Shown piece by piece: positions 26,653 through 35,159 of a stretch of DNA of 64,000 nucleotides. Below the pieces are notes generated by a model. The model saw only the letters and a program-made list of their open reading frames with translations, did no database searches and had not been told where the DNA came from. The stretch comes from an uncultured Clostridia bacterium (GTDB lineage: Bacteria; Bacillota; Clostridia; Lachnospirales; Anaerotignaceae): NCBI GenBank assembly GCA_944379995.1, contig CALWGF010000002.1, forward strand, positions 124,001-188,000. The letters run 5' to 3'. The position numbers were made by a program, and so were the translations under genes. Positions within the stretch are counted from its first letter, which is position 1; each line of letters begins with the position of its first letter.

Positions 26653-26681
26653 TTGACGGTATTTTTAATAAATAATATACT
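26653..26681 (+). promoter_or_regulatory. Promoter of the mgtE leader
   Basis: TTGACG at 26653-26658 and TATACT at 26676-26681 with a 17-base spacer. Transcription would begin near 26688, giving a leader of about 310 bases before the first mgtE. Confidence 0.75.
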
Positions 26682-26727
26682 AATAATGAATATATAAAGT
26701 ATAAGCGTTATTAGGAGGTGATTGGTC

Positions 26728-26865
26728 ATGGACGGTAGTGGAAGTAGTTGCGGTGATGATATACCGTTGAATGAGTATATATATTATTTGAATTATGGCG
26801 AAGCTGCGTACATGAACGGTCGCTTTTTTATTTGTGCCAATTTTAACATGTCTTTCGCAGTATGA
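26728..26865 (+). CDS. Upstream ORF 1 in the mgtE leader (candidate regulatory peptide)
   Basis: A 45-residue ORF starting with ATG 26728, five bases after AGGAGGTGAT (26713-26722), a perfect match to the 16S rRNA anti-SD. The peptide begins MDGSGSSCGDD, is acidic and Gly/Ser-rich at first, then aromatic and hydrophobic. Its stop codon (26863-26865) lies in the loop of a small hairpin (26855-26859 with 26871-26875) that is followed by a T-run. The first residues resemble the second small ORF at 28365 (MEGCDGCSS). Such a strong ribosome site suggests real translation. No known family; a leader-peptide role is inferred. Confidence 0.6.
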   Translation: MDGSGSSCGDDIPLNEYIYYLNYGEAAYMNGRFFICANFNMSFAV

Positions 26866-26916
26866 CTTTTTGCGGTCTTTTTTCAATTTTTTTATTTGAA
26901 AATCATTTCGCCTTAG

Positions 26917-26943
26917 CATTTCATTATTATGAAATGTTTTTTT
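26917..26943 (+). terminator. Leader terminator (attenuator) before mgtE 1
   Basis: CATTTCAT (26917-26924) pairs with ATGAAATG (26929-26936), followed by seven T. It lies between the small ORF and mgtE, about 60 bases before the mgtE start. An upstream TGAAAAT (26897-26903) can pair with its left arm as a possible antiterminator. It is not an M-box that I can recognise. Confidence 0.7.
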
Positions 26944-27001
26944 GTGTTTAAATAATTTATGTACTCTGTTAAAGGTTTTAATATAAACGGAGGTGGCATA
27001 A

Positions 27002-28348
27002 TTGGAAGAAATGGAATTAGTATTTAATGAATATATAAAACTTATGGAGTCTGGAAACTATATAGAGCTTAAAAAGGAGTTAAATGACGAAAATGCTGCA
27101 AATTTAGCAGAATTTTTTGAAGAACTTCCTGATGATAGACAGCTTTTTATATTCCGTCTTCTTACAAAGGATAATGCAGCTGATGTATTTTCCTATATGG
27201 ACTCTGACACTCAGGAGCATATAGTAAAGTCTATCACAGATAATGAGGTTAGAAATATTGTTGATGAACTTTGTATGGACGATACTGTTGACTTTTTAAG
27301 TGAAGCTCCTGCAAATCTTGTTACAAAAGTTTTAAGAAATACAGATGAAAATAAAAGAGAACTTATAAATAAATTTCTAAATTATCCTGAAAATTCAGCA
27401 GGAAGTATTATGACAATAGAGTTTGTTCAGTTTCATGAACTTATGACAGTTTCAAGGGCTATGGAACAACTTCGAAAAACAGGTGTTGATAAAGAAACTA
27501 TATATACTTGTTATGTTGTAGATAGCTCAAGAAAACTTCAAGGTGTACTTCCTTTAAGAAGGCTTATACTTGCTGATGATGATACAATAGTAAGAGAACT
27601 TATGAATGATGATATTATTTCTGTTGGTACTTTAGATGACCAAGAGTATATTTCTCATCTTTTTAAAAAATATAATCTTATAGCAATGCCTGTTGTTGAC
27701 CAAGAAAACAGACTTGTGGGAATAATAACCGTAGATGATATTGTGGACGTTATTGAACAGGAAAATACAGAAGATATTGAAAAAATGTCTGCTCTTCTTC
27801 CTTCAGATGATGAATATCTTAAAACAAGTATTTTTGCACTTGCTAAAAATCGTATACCATGGCTTTTGGTGCTTATGATTTCTGGTACAATATCTGGTGC
27901 TATTATGGGGCTTTATGATGACCTTCTTGCAAGAGTTATTGCTCTTTCAACATTTGTACCTTTACTTATGGGTACTGGTGGAAATGCAGGAAGTCAGGCT
28001 TCAACACTTATTATTCGTGGTATGGCACTTGGTGAAATAGAAATGAAAGATATATTAAAAGTAATGTGGAAAGAGTTTAGAGTTGGACTTATAAGTGGTG
28101 CTATACTTTCTCTTGTTAATTTTATAAGACTTTCAATAATGGAACCAGACCAGTTTTATGTAAATATTACTGTGTCTATAAGTATGCTTTGTGTTGTTGT
28201 TGTTGCTAAATCAATAGGTTGTACATTACCTATATTTGCTAAAAAATGTGGTTTTGACCCTGCAATAATGGCAGGTCCACTTATTACTACAATAGTTGAT
28301 TCTGTGGCACTTATTATATTCTTTAATATAGCAGGTGTTCTTGTATAA
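27002..28348 (+). CDS. mgtE: Magnesium transporter MgtE, copy 1
   Basis: Mg2+ channel of 448 residues. The N-domain (about 1-130), two CBS domains (about 135-255, with ISVGTLDDQEYISHLFKKYNLIAMPVVD) and five membrane helices (about 285-448) are in the standard order. The pore motif LLMGTGGNAGSQAST and the Asp-containing FDPAIMAGPLITTIVDSVAL are present. The start is TTG 27002, seven bases after GGAGG; an ATG nine bases later is too far. It is transcribed from a long leader with a small ORF and a terminator, and is followed by a paralogue. Confidence 0.95.
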   Translation: MEEMELVFNEYIKLMESGNYIELKKELNDENAANLAEFFEELPDDRQLFIFRLLTKDNAADVFSYMDSDTQEHIVKSITDNEVRNIVDELCMDDTVDFLSEAPANLVTKVLRNTDENKRELINKFLNYPENSAGSIMTIEFVQFHELMTVSRAMEQLRKTGVDKETIYTCYVVDSSRKLQGVLPLRRLILADDDTIVRELMNDDIISVGTLDDQEYISHLFKKYNLIAMPVVDQENRLVGIITVDDIVDVIEQENTEDIEKMSALLPSDDEYLKTSIFALAKNRIPWLLVLMISGTISGAIMGLYDDLLARVIALSTFVPLLMGTGGNAGSQASTLIIRGMALGEIEMKDILKVMWKEFRVGLISGAILSLVNFIRLSIMEPDQFYVNITVSISMLCVVVVAKSIGCTLPIFAKKCGFDPAIMAGPLITTIVDSVALIIFFNIAGVLV

Positions 28349-28364
28349 ATGTGAGGTGAGTTTT

Positions 28365-28445
28365 ATGGAAGGCTGTGACGGGTGCAGTAGTATTAATATT
28401 TTAAAAACAGGATATTGTATATCAGTACCAAAAAGCCTTTTTTAA
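28365..28445 (+). CDS. Upstream ORF 2 between the mgtE genes (candidate regulatory peptide)
   Basis: A 26-residue ORF starting with ATG 28365, after GAGGTGAG at 28353-28360. The peptide begins MEGCDGCSS and has three Cys. Its last codons form the left arm (CCAAAAAG, 28428-28435) of a stem with CTTTTTGG (28473-28480), extended by CC with GG, so a ribosome finishing this ORF would block the stem. Its N-terminal pattern M-[DE]-G-x3-[SC]-[CS] recalls the small ORF before mgtE 1. No known family. Confidence 0.55.
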   Translation: MEGCDGCSSINILKTGYCISVPKSLF

Positions 28446-28505
28446 AACGCAATTAAACCTCTTTTTAAAGGTCTTTTTGGACTGAATAAAAATGAGGTGA
28501 AAGAC

Positions 28506-29852
28506 ATGGAAAAAACACTTATTAGTAAAAAACTTTTAAAACTCTTTGAAGATAATGATATTGAAAATCTTATTAATGAGTTAAAAGAGTCTAATGCTGT
28601 AAATATTGCTGAGTTTCTTGAGGAGCTTTCTCTTGAAAGTCAGCTTTTTGTTTTCAATATTATGGATAATGAAATTTGTGCTGAAGTCCTTATGTATATT
28701 GATGAGGATATGTGTCAACAGCTTATTTCTAGTATGTCTGATGAAAAGTTAAAAGGTGTTATAGAAAATATATTTATTGATGATGCTGTTGATATTCTTT
28801 CAGAGGCTTCTCCTGAAACTGTAATTAAAATTCTTAAAAACACAGATGAAGGTAGAAGAGAAATTATAAATAAACTTTTGAATTATCCTGAAAATTCAGC
28901 AGGTAGTATTATGACTGTGGAATATGTGCAGCTTAATATTAAAAATACTGTTGAAGAAGCTATGAAAATAATAAAAATTACAGGTGAAGATAAAAAAACT
29001 CTATATAGTTGTTATGTTACTGATAATAATAATGTATTAAGAGGTGTTGTTTATTTAAAAACACTTATATTTGCTGATAAAAATGATATTATAGAAAATC
29101 TTATGATAGAAGATGTTATAAGTGTAAATGTTAATGATGATAGAGAATATGCAGCACAACTTTTTAAAAAATATAATCTTATATCAATGGCTGTAACAGA
29201 TAATAATAACAATATGTTAGGTATTATAACTGTTGATGATATAGTTGACGTTATTGATGAAGAAAGTACAGAAGATATAGAAAAAATGTCTGCCCTTGTT
29301 CCTTCAGAAGATGAGTATTTAAAAACAAGTGTATGGACACTTTCAAAAAATAGAATAATGTGGCTTTTAATTTTAATGGTTTCCGGAACTCTTACAGGAA
29401 GTATAATAGGAAAATATGAAGATTTGTTATCATCTGTTGTAATACTTGCTTCTTTTGTTCCTTTACTTATGGATACAGGAGGAAATGCAGGAAGCCAATC
29501 ATCAACACTTATTATTCGTGGTATGGCACTTGGTGAAATAAGAACACGAGATATTTTTAAAGTAATATGGAAAGAAATAAGAGTTGGTGTAATATGTGGT
29601 TTATGTCTTGCTACTGTAAATTTTATAAGACTTATGGTTTTAAGACCAGAAAATTATATTGTTAATTTTACTGTATCATTAAGTATTGTTTGTATTGTTG
29701 TTGTTGCAAAAACAGTAGGTAGTATATTGCCTATAATTGCAAAAAAACTTAATATTGACCCTGCAATAATGGCAGGTCCTTTTATATCAACTATCGTTGA
29801 TGTTATTACTTTACTTATATTCTTTAATTTGGCTAATATATTTATATTTTAA
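28506..29852 (+). CDS. mgtE: Magnesium transporter MgtE, copy 2
   Basis: Second MgtE paralogue, also 448 residues and colinear with copy 1 throughout, with the same order of N-domain, CBS pair and five helices. The pore motif reads LLMDTGGNAGSQSST, a form common in Firmicutes, and NIDPAIMAGPFISTIVDVITL follows. The start is ATG 28506 behind GAGGTGA; a GTG at 28497 lies within that site. The gene is 157 bases after copy 1, with a small ORF and hairpin between, and ends in a terminator. Probably a tandem duplication, now diverged. Confidence 0.94.
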   Translation: MEKTLISKKLLKLFEDNDIENLINELKESNAVNIAEFLEELSLESQLFVFNIMDNEICAEVLMYIDEDMCQQLISSMSDEKLKGVIENIFIDDAVDILSEASPETVIKILKNTDEGRREIINKLLNYPENSAGSIMTVEYVQLNIKNTVEEAMKIIKITGEDKKTLYSCYVTDNNNVLRGVVYLKTLIFADKNDIIENLMIEDVISVNVNDDREYAAQLFKKYNLISMAVTDNNNNMLGIITVDDIVDVIDEESTEDIEKMSALVPSEDEYLKTSVWTLSKNRIMWLLILMVSGTLTGSIIGKYEDLLSSVVILASFVPLLMDTGGNAGSQSSTLIIRGMALGEIRTRDIFKVIWKEIRVGVICGLCLATVNFIRLMVLRPENYIVNFTVSLSIVCIVVVAKTVGSILPIIAKKLNIDPAIMAGPFISTIVDVITLLIFFNLANIFIF

Positions 29853-29856
29853 TTAT

Positions 29857-29893
29857 AAAACTGCTTATTATTAATAAAATAAGCAGTTTTTTT
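29857..29893 (+). terminator. Intrinsic terminator after mgtE 2
   Basis: AAAACTGCTTATT (29857-29869) pairs with AATAAGCAGTTTT (29878-29890), followed by T. Confidence 0.85.
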
Positions 29894-30034
29894 GTTGAAA
29901 TAAATTTGTTTTTATTTTAAATAAAATTTTTTAATATATTTAAAATAACATATGTCAATTTACGCTAACGAAAAATTTGAAAGTAAATATATATAATGTT
30001 TAAAATAGTACTATAAATTTTAGGAGGGATTATT

Positions 30035-30625
30035 GTGATACTTACTCTTTTAAATATATGTACTAAAAAAACTGAAATTATACGTGAAAGCATTGAAAGT
30101 GCAAAAGAATTTTATATGAGTAGAGCGTCTAATATTAAAAATAGCTTTTATATGAATTTTTTTGAGTTTTCAATAGAAAGTACAGAAGCTGATATGTATG
30201 AATATTTTGTTGAAACAGAAAGTGCAAATAATTTTTTTTATAATAATATTTTAATTATGGATAGAGAGCGTGGAAGAAGATTTTTTAAAGTAATGGCGAT
30301 ACACAATACTTTAAAAATTTTGAAAAAAGAAAAAGACAGTATAAATGAAAATATTATTGAAAAATATCTTTTTAGTGTTTTTTTATTTAATGAAGCAGAG
30401 AAAAAAGTTTATAAATTACTTAATAAGTGTATTAATGAATATGAACAAGAATTTGAAAAACTTTTTTCTATAACAATAGCTAAATATATTTTTCAAAAAG
30501 ATAATATTAGCCCCTTTGCATTAGCCTTTGTTGAAAATTTCTGCTATAATTCTTTTAAAGAATTTTATGATTCATTTACTAGATATATTTCTATAAGTCG
30601 AAGGCTTGAAAAAGCAGCAGAATAA
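30035..30625 (+). CDS. Hypothetical protein upstream of addA
   Basis: Helical, charged protein of 196 residues with no signal peptide or membrane segment and no family I recognise. Aromatic and Glu/Lys-rich stretches alternate throughout. The start is GTG 30035, six bases after TAGGAGGG. Its stop lies 14 bases before the addA start, so the two are co-transcribed. The slot just before addA is normally held by addB, but this protein is far too short and shows no helicase or iron-sulfur cysteines. Confidence 0.65.
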   Translation: MILTLLNICTKKTEIIRESIESAKEFYMSRASNIKNSFYMNFFEFSIESTEADMYEYFVETESANNFFYNNILIMDRERGRRFFKVMAIHNTLKILKKEKDSINENIIEKYLFSVFLFNEAEKKVYKLLNKCINEYEQEFEKLFSITIAKYIFQKDNISPFALAFVENFCYNSFKEFYDSFTRYISISRRLEKAAE

Positions 30626-30639
30626 AAGAGGTGTTATAT

Positions 30640-33600
30640 ATGGGACAGGGAACATGGACAAATGAACAATGGCAGGCTATAAATGAGAGAAATGGTGATA
30701 TTCTTGTGGCAGCAGCAGCAGGCTCAGGAAAAACCGCTGTTTTGGTTGAACGTATTATAAGTCTTATAACAGAAGGTGAAAACCCACTTGATATAGATAG
30801 GCTTCTTGTTGTTACTTTTACAAAAGCAGCAGCAGGTGAAATGTGTGAAAGAATAGGTGATGCTATTGTTAAAAAGCTTAATGATGACCCTGAAAATGAA
30901 CATCTTCAAAAACAGCTTACTTATATAAATCGTGCTGATATAAAAACAATAGATTCATTCTTTTTAAAAATAGTTAAAGAAAATTATAATATTGTTGGTA
31001 TAGACCCTTCTGTTCGTACTGCTGATAATGCAGAAATAGAACTTTTAAAATCTGAAGTTATGGACGAACTTTTTGAAGAACTTTATGATTCTGAAGATAA
31101 TGAACAATTTTTAGGTCTTGTTGAAAGTTATGGTGGCGGAACAAAAGATACAGGACTAAGAGATATTATAATGAAAGTATATACATTTTTACAAAGTAAC
31201 CCTTATCCTAAAAAATGGGCAGAGGAAATATTAAATGAATTTCAAATTGAACCTAATTATACTATTGATGATACAAAATGGGGAAAACTTATAACAGAAA
31301 ATATAAAATTTGAAACAGAAGGTATACTTAATGATATTAAAGGTGCTTTAAATATTGTAAATTCTCCAAATGGACCAGAAAGTTATAAAGAGGCTATTGA
31401 AAATGATTATAATTCTATTTTAGAGTTTTATAAAAATATAGATGAAAGTTTTTATTATTGTTATGATGCATATAAAAATGTTCAGTTCGCAAAGAAAATA
31501 GGTACTTACAGAGGTGAATATAAAGATATTGCAGAAATGGTAAAAAAACTTCGTAAAGATGCAAAAGATAGTTTTGATAAACTTGGTGAGAAATATTTTA
31601 GTGTTGAACCAAAGTTTTCTCTTTCTCTTATATCTAAAATGGAACCTGTAATAAAAGAACTTATAAGAGTTACAATGCTTTTTACAGAAAAATATAATAA
31701 AGAAAAATCAGAAAGAATGATTATGGACTTTAATGATTATGGTCATTTTTGTATTAAAATTCTTCTTGATAAAAATTCAACTATTGATAATCCTATACCT
31801 TCAAAAATTGCTAAAGAATTACAAGAAAGATATGACGAAATACTTATTGATGAATATCAAGACAGTAATTTTATACAAGAAATGGTTCTTTCTGCAATAT
31901 CAAAAAAAGATATAGGGGAAAATAACAGATTTCTTGTTGGAGATGTTAAACAAAGTATATATCGTTTTAGACTTGCAAAGCCTGAAATATTTATGGAAAA
32001 ATACGAAAAATTCGATACAGAATGTAAAGGTAAAGAAAAACGTATTGACCTTTTTAAAAACTTTAGAAGTAGGGCAAATGTTCTTTATGGTATAAATTTT
32101 ATATTCCGTCAGCTTATGACTAAAGATTTGGGAGAAATAGTTTATGATGATAGAGCTGCACTTTATGCAGGTGCTAAATTTCCTGAAACTGAAAATAATG
32201 TTGGTGGAAATATTGAATTACATGTTATTGAGAAAAAAAATAATGATAATTCATCTGATGATATTTCTGAAATTACAACTGCTGAAACAGAAGCATATTT
32301 TACAGCAAAAAGAATAAAAGAGCTTATTGACAGCAATTATATGGTTTTTGATAAGAAAACAAATGATTATAGAAAAGTTGAATATAAAGATATAACAGTA
32401 CTTTTAAGAAGTAAAAAGAATTGGACTGATGCTTTTTGTGAAGTTTTTGAAAAAGAACTTATACCTGCATATGCAGAGGCGACAACAGGCTATTTTGATA
32501 CTGTTGAAGTTGAAACAATAATTGATTTTCTTAAAATAATAGATAATCCTTTACAAGATATACCTTTTATTGCTGTTTTAAGGTCACCTGTTTTTAGATT
32601 TACAAGTGATGAACTTGTTGATATTAAAATTACTGGTAAAAATGATAGTTTTTATAATTGTGCTGTTAATTATATAAATTCTGAAGAAAAAAATGAGTGT
32701 ACAGCTAAAAGACTTTCTGAATTTTTTGACATATTAAACTACTTTAGAGATATGGCTGAATATACTTCTGTAAGCGAAATTATAAGAAATATATATATTA
32801 AAACAGGCTATTTTGACTATGTTGGTGGAACATATGGAGGAAAAATAAAACAAGCAAATTTAAGACTTCTTATTGAAAAAGCGGAAGAATACGAAAAAAG
32901 TAGTTTTAAAGGACTTTTCCATTTTGTACGATATATTGAAAGAGTTCGTAAAAATGATATTGATGCTGGCGAGGCTTCTGTTACAGGTGAAAATGATAAT
33001 ATTGTAAGAATTATGTCTATACATAAAAGTAAAGGTCTTGAATTTCCTGTTGTTTTTGTTGCTGGTATGGGTAAAGGATTTAATAAAACAGATATAAGAG
33101 ATAGCCTTTTACTTCATCAAGATTTAGGTATAGGCGGAGATTATATAGATTTTGAAAATAGAGTTAAATATTCTAATATAACAAAATTTGTTTTGGCACA
33201 GGAAATAGACAGAGAAAATATATCAGAAGAATTAAGGGTACTTTATGTAGCACTTACAAGAGCCAAAGAGAAACTTATACTTATTGGAAGTATTTCTGAT
33301 ATAGCTAAAAAATGTACAAACTATATTACAGATACTTTAGGTGCAAAAGAAACTCTTTCACCTTATAAAATGCTTAAAGCATCAAATTATATGGATTGGG
33401 TTATGCCTGCCCTTGTAAGACACAGAGAAGGTGAAAAAATATATAATATTTCTAGTGTTGAAAATATTACATTAAATACAGAATATTATAATGATATTTC
33501 AGAATGGGAAATATATTTCCATGATAAAACAGAAATTGAGTATATGATAAAGTCAAATACAGAAGAAGATGATTATAAAATAGATTTTAGAGATTTTGAT

Positions 33601-34317
33601 TATACTAAGGATTATAGTGGATATAAAGATATTATAAGAGAAAAAATGAATTGGATATATCCTAATATTAAAGCTACTGTATTACCTTCAAATATATCTA
33701 TATCAGAAATTAAAAGAAATACTTATATAAGTGAGTATTCTGAAAATAATATTTTTACTGATGAAAGTGATTTTGAAATACCTAACTTTGGAGAAAATAA
33801 GGAAATTTCTAAAAAAGCAAAAGGAACTCTTATACATACTGTTATGGAAAAAATAGATTTTTCAAAAGAATATACAGTTTCAAAAATACAAGAGTTTATA
33901 GATAGTCTTGGTGAAAATGGTACATTTGAAAAAGATGAAGTTATGGCTATAAGAAATTATCCTTTTATATATTTCTTTAAGTCTGAAATAGCAAAACGAT
34001 TAAGAAATAGTAATAAAATATTTAAAGAAACACCATTTACACTTGGGCTTACTCCTTATGAAATATTTAAAGATGATAAATATATAGGAGTAGATGAAAA
34101 AATGATGGTTCATGGTATAATTGACTGTTATTTTTATGAAAATGATGAAATAGTTCTTATCGACTATAAAAGTGATAGGGCTAGTATTGATGAAATTGAA
34201 AAAAGATATAAAATACAGCTTGAACTTTATAAATTAGCACTTGAAAGAATTACAGGTAAAAAAGTTAAAGAGTGTATTATTTATTCTTTTGAAAATAAAT
34301 GTGAAATATATATTTAG
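30640..34317 (+). CDS. addA: ATP-dependent helicase/nuclease subunit A
   Basis: UvrD-type helicase with a C-terminal RecB-family nuclease, the AddA half of the AddAB break-processing enzyme. It has 1225 residues, the normal size. Visible motifs are Walker A AAAAGSGKT (24-32), VVTFTKAAAGEM, Walker B ILIDEYQDSN, VGDVKQSIYRFRLA, MSIHKSKGLEFPVVF, LYVALTRAKEKL, and the nuclease core GIIDCYFYEND...LIDYKSD...QLELY. The start is ATG 30640 behind GAGGTG. The partner addB is not next to it. Confidence 0.95.
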   Translation: MGQGTWTNEQWQAINERNGDILVAAAAGSGKTAVLVERIISLITEGENPLDIDRLLVVTFTKAAAGEMCERIGDAIVKKLNDDPENEHLQKQLTYINRADIKTIDSFFLKIVKENYNIVGIDPSVRTADNAEIELLKSEVMDELFEELYDSEDNEQFLGLVESYGGGTKDTGLRDIIMKVYTFLQSNPYPKKWAEEILNEFQIEPNYTIDDTKWGKLITENIKFETEGILNDIKGALNIVNSPNGPESYKEAIENDYNSILEFYKNIDESFYYCYDAYKNVQFAKKIGTYRGEYKDIAEMVKKLRKDAKDSFDKLGEKYFSVEPKFSLSLISKMEPVIKELIRVTMLFTEKYNKEKSERMIMDFNDYGHFCIKILLDKNSTIDNPIPSKIAKELQERYDEILIDEYQDSNFIQEMVLSAISKKDIGENNRFLVGDVKQSIYRFRLAKPEIFMEKYEKFDTECKGKEKRIDLFKNFRSRANVLYGINFIFRQLMTKDLGEIVYDDRAALYAGAKFPETENNVGGNIELHVIEKKNNDNSSDDISEITTAETEAYFTAKRIKELIDSNYMVFDKKTNDYRKVEYKDITVLLRSKKNWTDAFCEVFEKELIPAYAEATTGYFDTVEVETIIDFLKIIDNPLQDIPFIAVLRSPVFRFTSDELVDIKITGKNDSFYNCAVNYINSEEKNECTAKRLSEFFDILNYFRDMAEYTSVSEIIRNIYIKTGYFDYVGGTYGGKIKQANLRLLIEKAEEYEKSSFKGLFHFVRYIERVRKNDIDAGEASVTGENDNIVRIMSIHKSKGLEFPVVFVAGMGKGFNKTDIRDSLLLHQDLGIGGDYIDFENRVKYSNITKFVLAQEIDRENISEELRVLYVALTRAKEKLILIGSISDIAKKCTNYITDTLGAKETLSPYKMLKASNYMDWVMPALVRHREGEKIYNISSVENITLNTEYYNDISEWEIYFHDKTEIEYMIKSNTEEDDYKIDFRDFDYTKDYSGYKDIIREKMNWIYPNIKATVLPSNISISEIKRNTYISEYSENNIFTDESDFEIPNFGENKEISKKAKGTLIHTVMEKIDFSKEYTVSKIQEFIDSLGENGTFEKDEVMAIRNYPFIYFFKSEIAKRLRNSNKIFKETPFTLGLTPYEIFKDDKYIGVDEKMMVHGIIDCYFYENDEIVLIDYKSDRASIDEIEKRYKIQLELYKLALERITGKKVKECIIYSFENKCEIYI

Positions 34318-34323
34318 TTATAA

Positions 34324-34353
34324 AAAACAACCATAAAATTATGGTTGTTTTTT
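34324..34353 (+). terminator. Intrinsic terminator after addA
   Basis: Twelve-base-pair stem (34324-34335 with 34340-34351) with the T-run partly inside the right arm. Confidence 0.8.
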
Positions 34354-34377
34354 ATTATATTAAAATAAAATTTAATA

Positions 34378-34406
34378 TTGATTTTAATATTATTAAATGT
34401 TATATT
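34378..34406 (+). promoter_or_regulatory. Possible promoter of the DUF2089 gene
   Basis: TTGATT at 34378-34383 and TATATT at 34401-34406, spacer 17. The region is so AT-rich that chance matches are likely. Confidence 0.4.
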
Positions 34407-34431
34407 AATATTATTAAAGGAGTGATGTTAT

Positions 34432-34722
34432 ATGAATACAATTCCAGAATGGATAAATAATCTTGAAGATGAAGATTTAGTTTTTATTAAAAAATTTGTA
34501 TTGGCATCTGGTTCACTTAAAGAAATTGCTGCGGAATATAATGTTACATATCCTACTGTTAGACTTAGACTTGATAAATTAATTCAAAAAATAAAAATGG
34601 GTGATGAATATGGAAATGAACCTTATATTGCACTTGTAAAAAGACTTGCTATTGATGATAAAATTGATTTCGATACTGCAAAGTTACTTATATCTGAGTA
34701 TAAAAAAATAAAATATAAATAA
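34432..34722 (+). CDS. DUF2089 family putative transcription regulator
   Basis: Protein of 96 residues with a helix-turn-helix (about 30-60): FVLASGSLKEIAAEYNVTYPTVRLRLDKLI, typical of DUF2089, although the N-terminal zinc-binding part found in longer members is absent. The C-terminal half (VKRLAIDDKIDFDTAKLLISEYK) resembles the short SHOCT-like end that often follows. AAAGGAG precedes the ATG. It is paired with a small membrane protein 22 bases downstream, a common arrangement in Firmicutes and probably one regulatory unit; the target is unknown. Confidence 0.8.
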   Translation: MNTIPEWINNLEDEDLVFIKKFVLASGSLKEIAAEYNVTYPTVRLRLDKLIQKIKMGDEYGNEPYIALVKRLAIDDKIDFDTAKLLISEYKKIKYK

Positions 34723-34744
34723 TATAAATAAAGGGGGATTTTAT

Positions 34745-35026
34745 ATGCAAGCAACATCATCTTTTATCGGTATAGCTTTAATATATGCATTTATAATGTT
34801 TATTTGTATACCTGCTGGTTGTTTTTTTGCAGAGTATAAACTTATAAAATTACATTCAAAATGGGCTATATATTTACCTATTATAGTTTTTGCATTTTCT
34901 ATTATATTTGGTTTGTATACAGTTATAATTTCTGCTGTTATGTTTATAATGTATTATATAAATAATAAAAACAATAAAAATATAAATGATGAAATTGATA
35001 AAATGAATAAGCAGGATTTAGGGTAA
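34745..35026 (+). CDS. Small membrane protein next to DUF2089
   Basis: Protein of 93 residues with two hydrophobic helices (about 7-28 and 40-70) and a charged, Asn/Lys-rich tail. No family is recognised. It is preceded by AAAGGGGGA and lies 22 bases after the DUF2089 regulator, so it is likely co-transcribed and may be the membrane partner or target of that regulator (inference). Confidence 0.65.
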   Translation: MQATSSFIGIALIYAFIMFICIPAGCFFAEYKLIKLHSKWAIYLPIIVFAFSIIFGLYTVIISAVMFIMYYINNKNNKNINDEIDKMNKQDLG

Positions 35027-35069
35027 TTTAATAGAAATAAAATCTTTATTTTTAGCTATTTGGCAATAC

Positions 35070-35098
35070 TTGACAGTAATTATGTAGATTGTTATAAT
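35070..35098 (+). promoter_or_regulatory. Promoter of the NitT/TauT-type transporter operon
   Basis: TTGACA at 35070-35075 and TATAAT at 35093-35098 with a 17-base spacer, a perfect consensus, about 60 bases before the start codon. Confidence 0.85.
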
Positions 35099-35159
35099 TT
35101 TATAAAATGTTATATTAGTATAATTTTTTAATATATTTACTCTTTAAGGAAGTGTTATT

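Noticed and set aside
26688-27001. M-box (ykoK) magnesium riboswitch before mgtE
   Set aside because: I looked for the conserved TTAGGTGAGGCTCC and GCTGCTGCCC blocks and did not find them; only a small ORF and hairpins are present.
30035-30625. Truncated addB
   Set aside because: No Walker motif, no iron-sulfur Cys set and no nuclease motif; the length is a small fraction of AddB.
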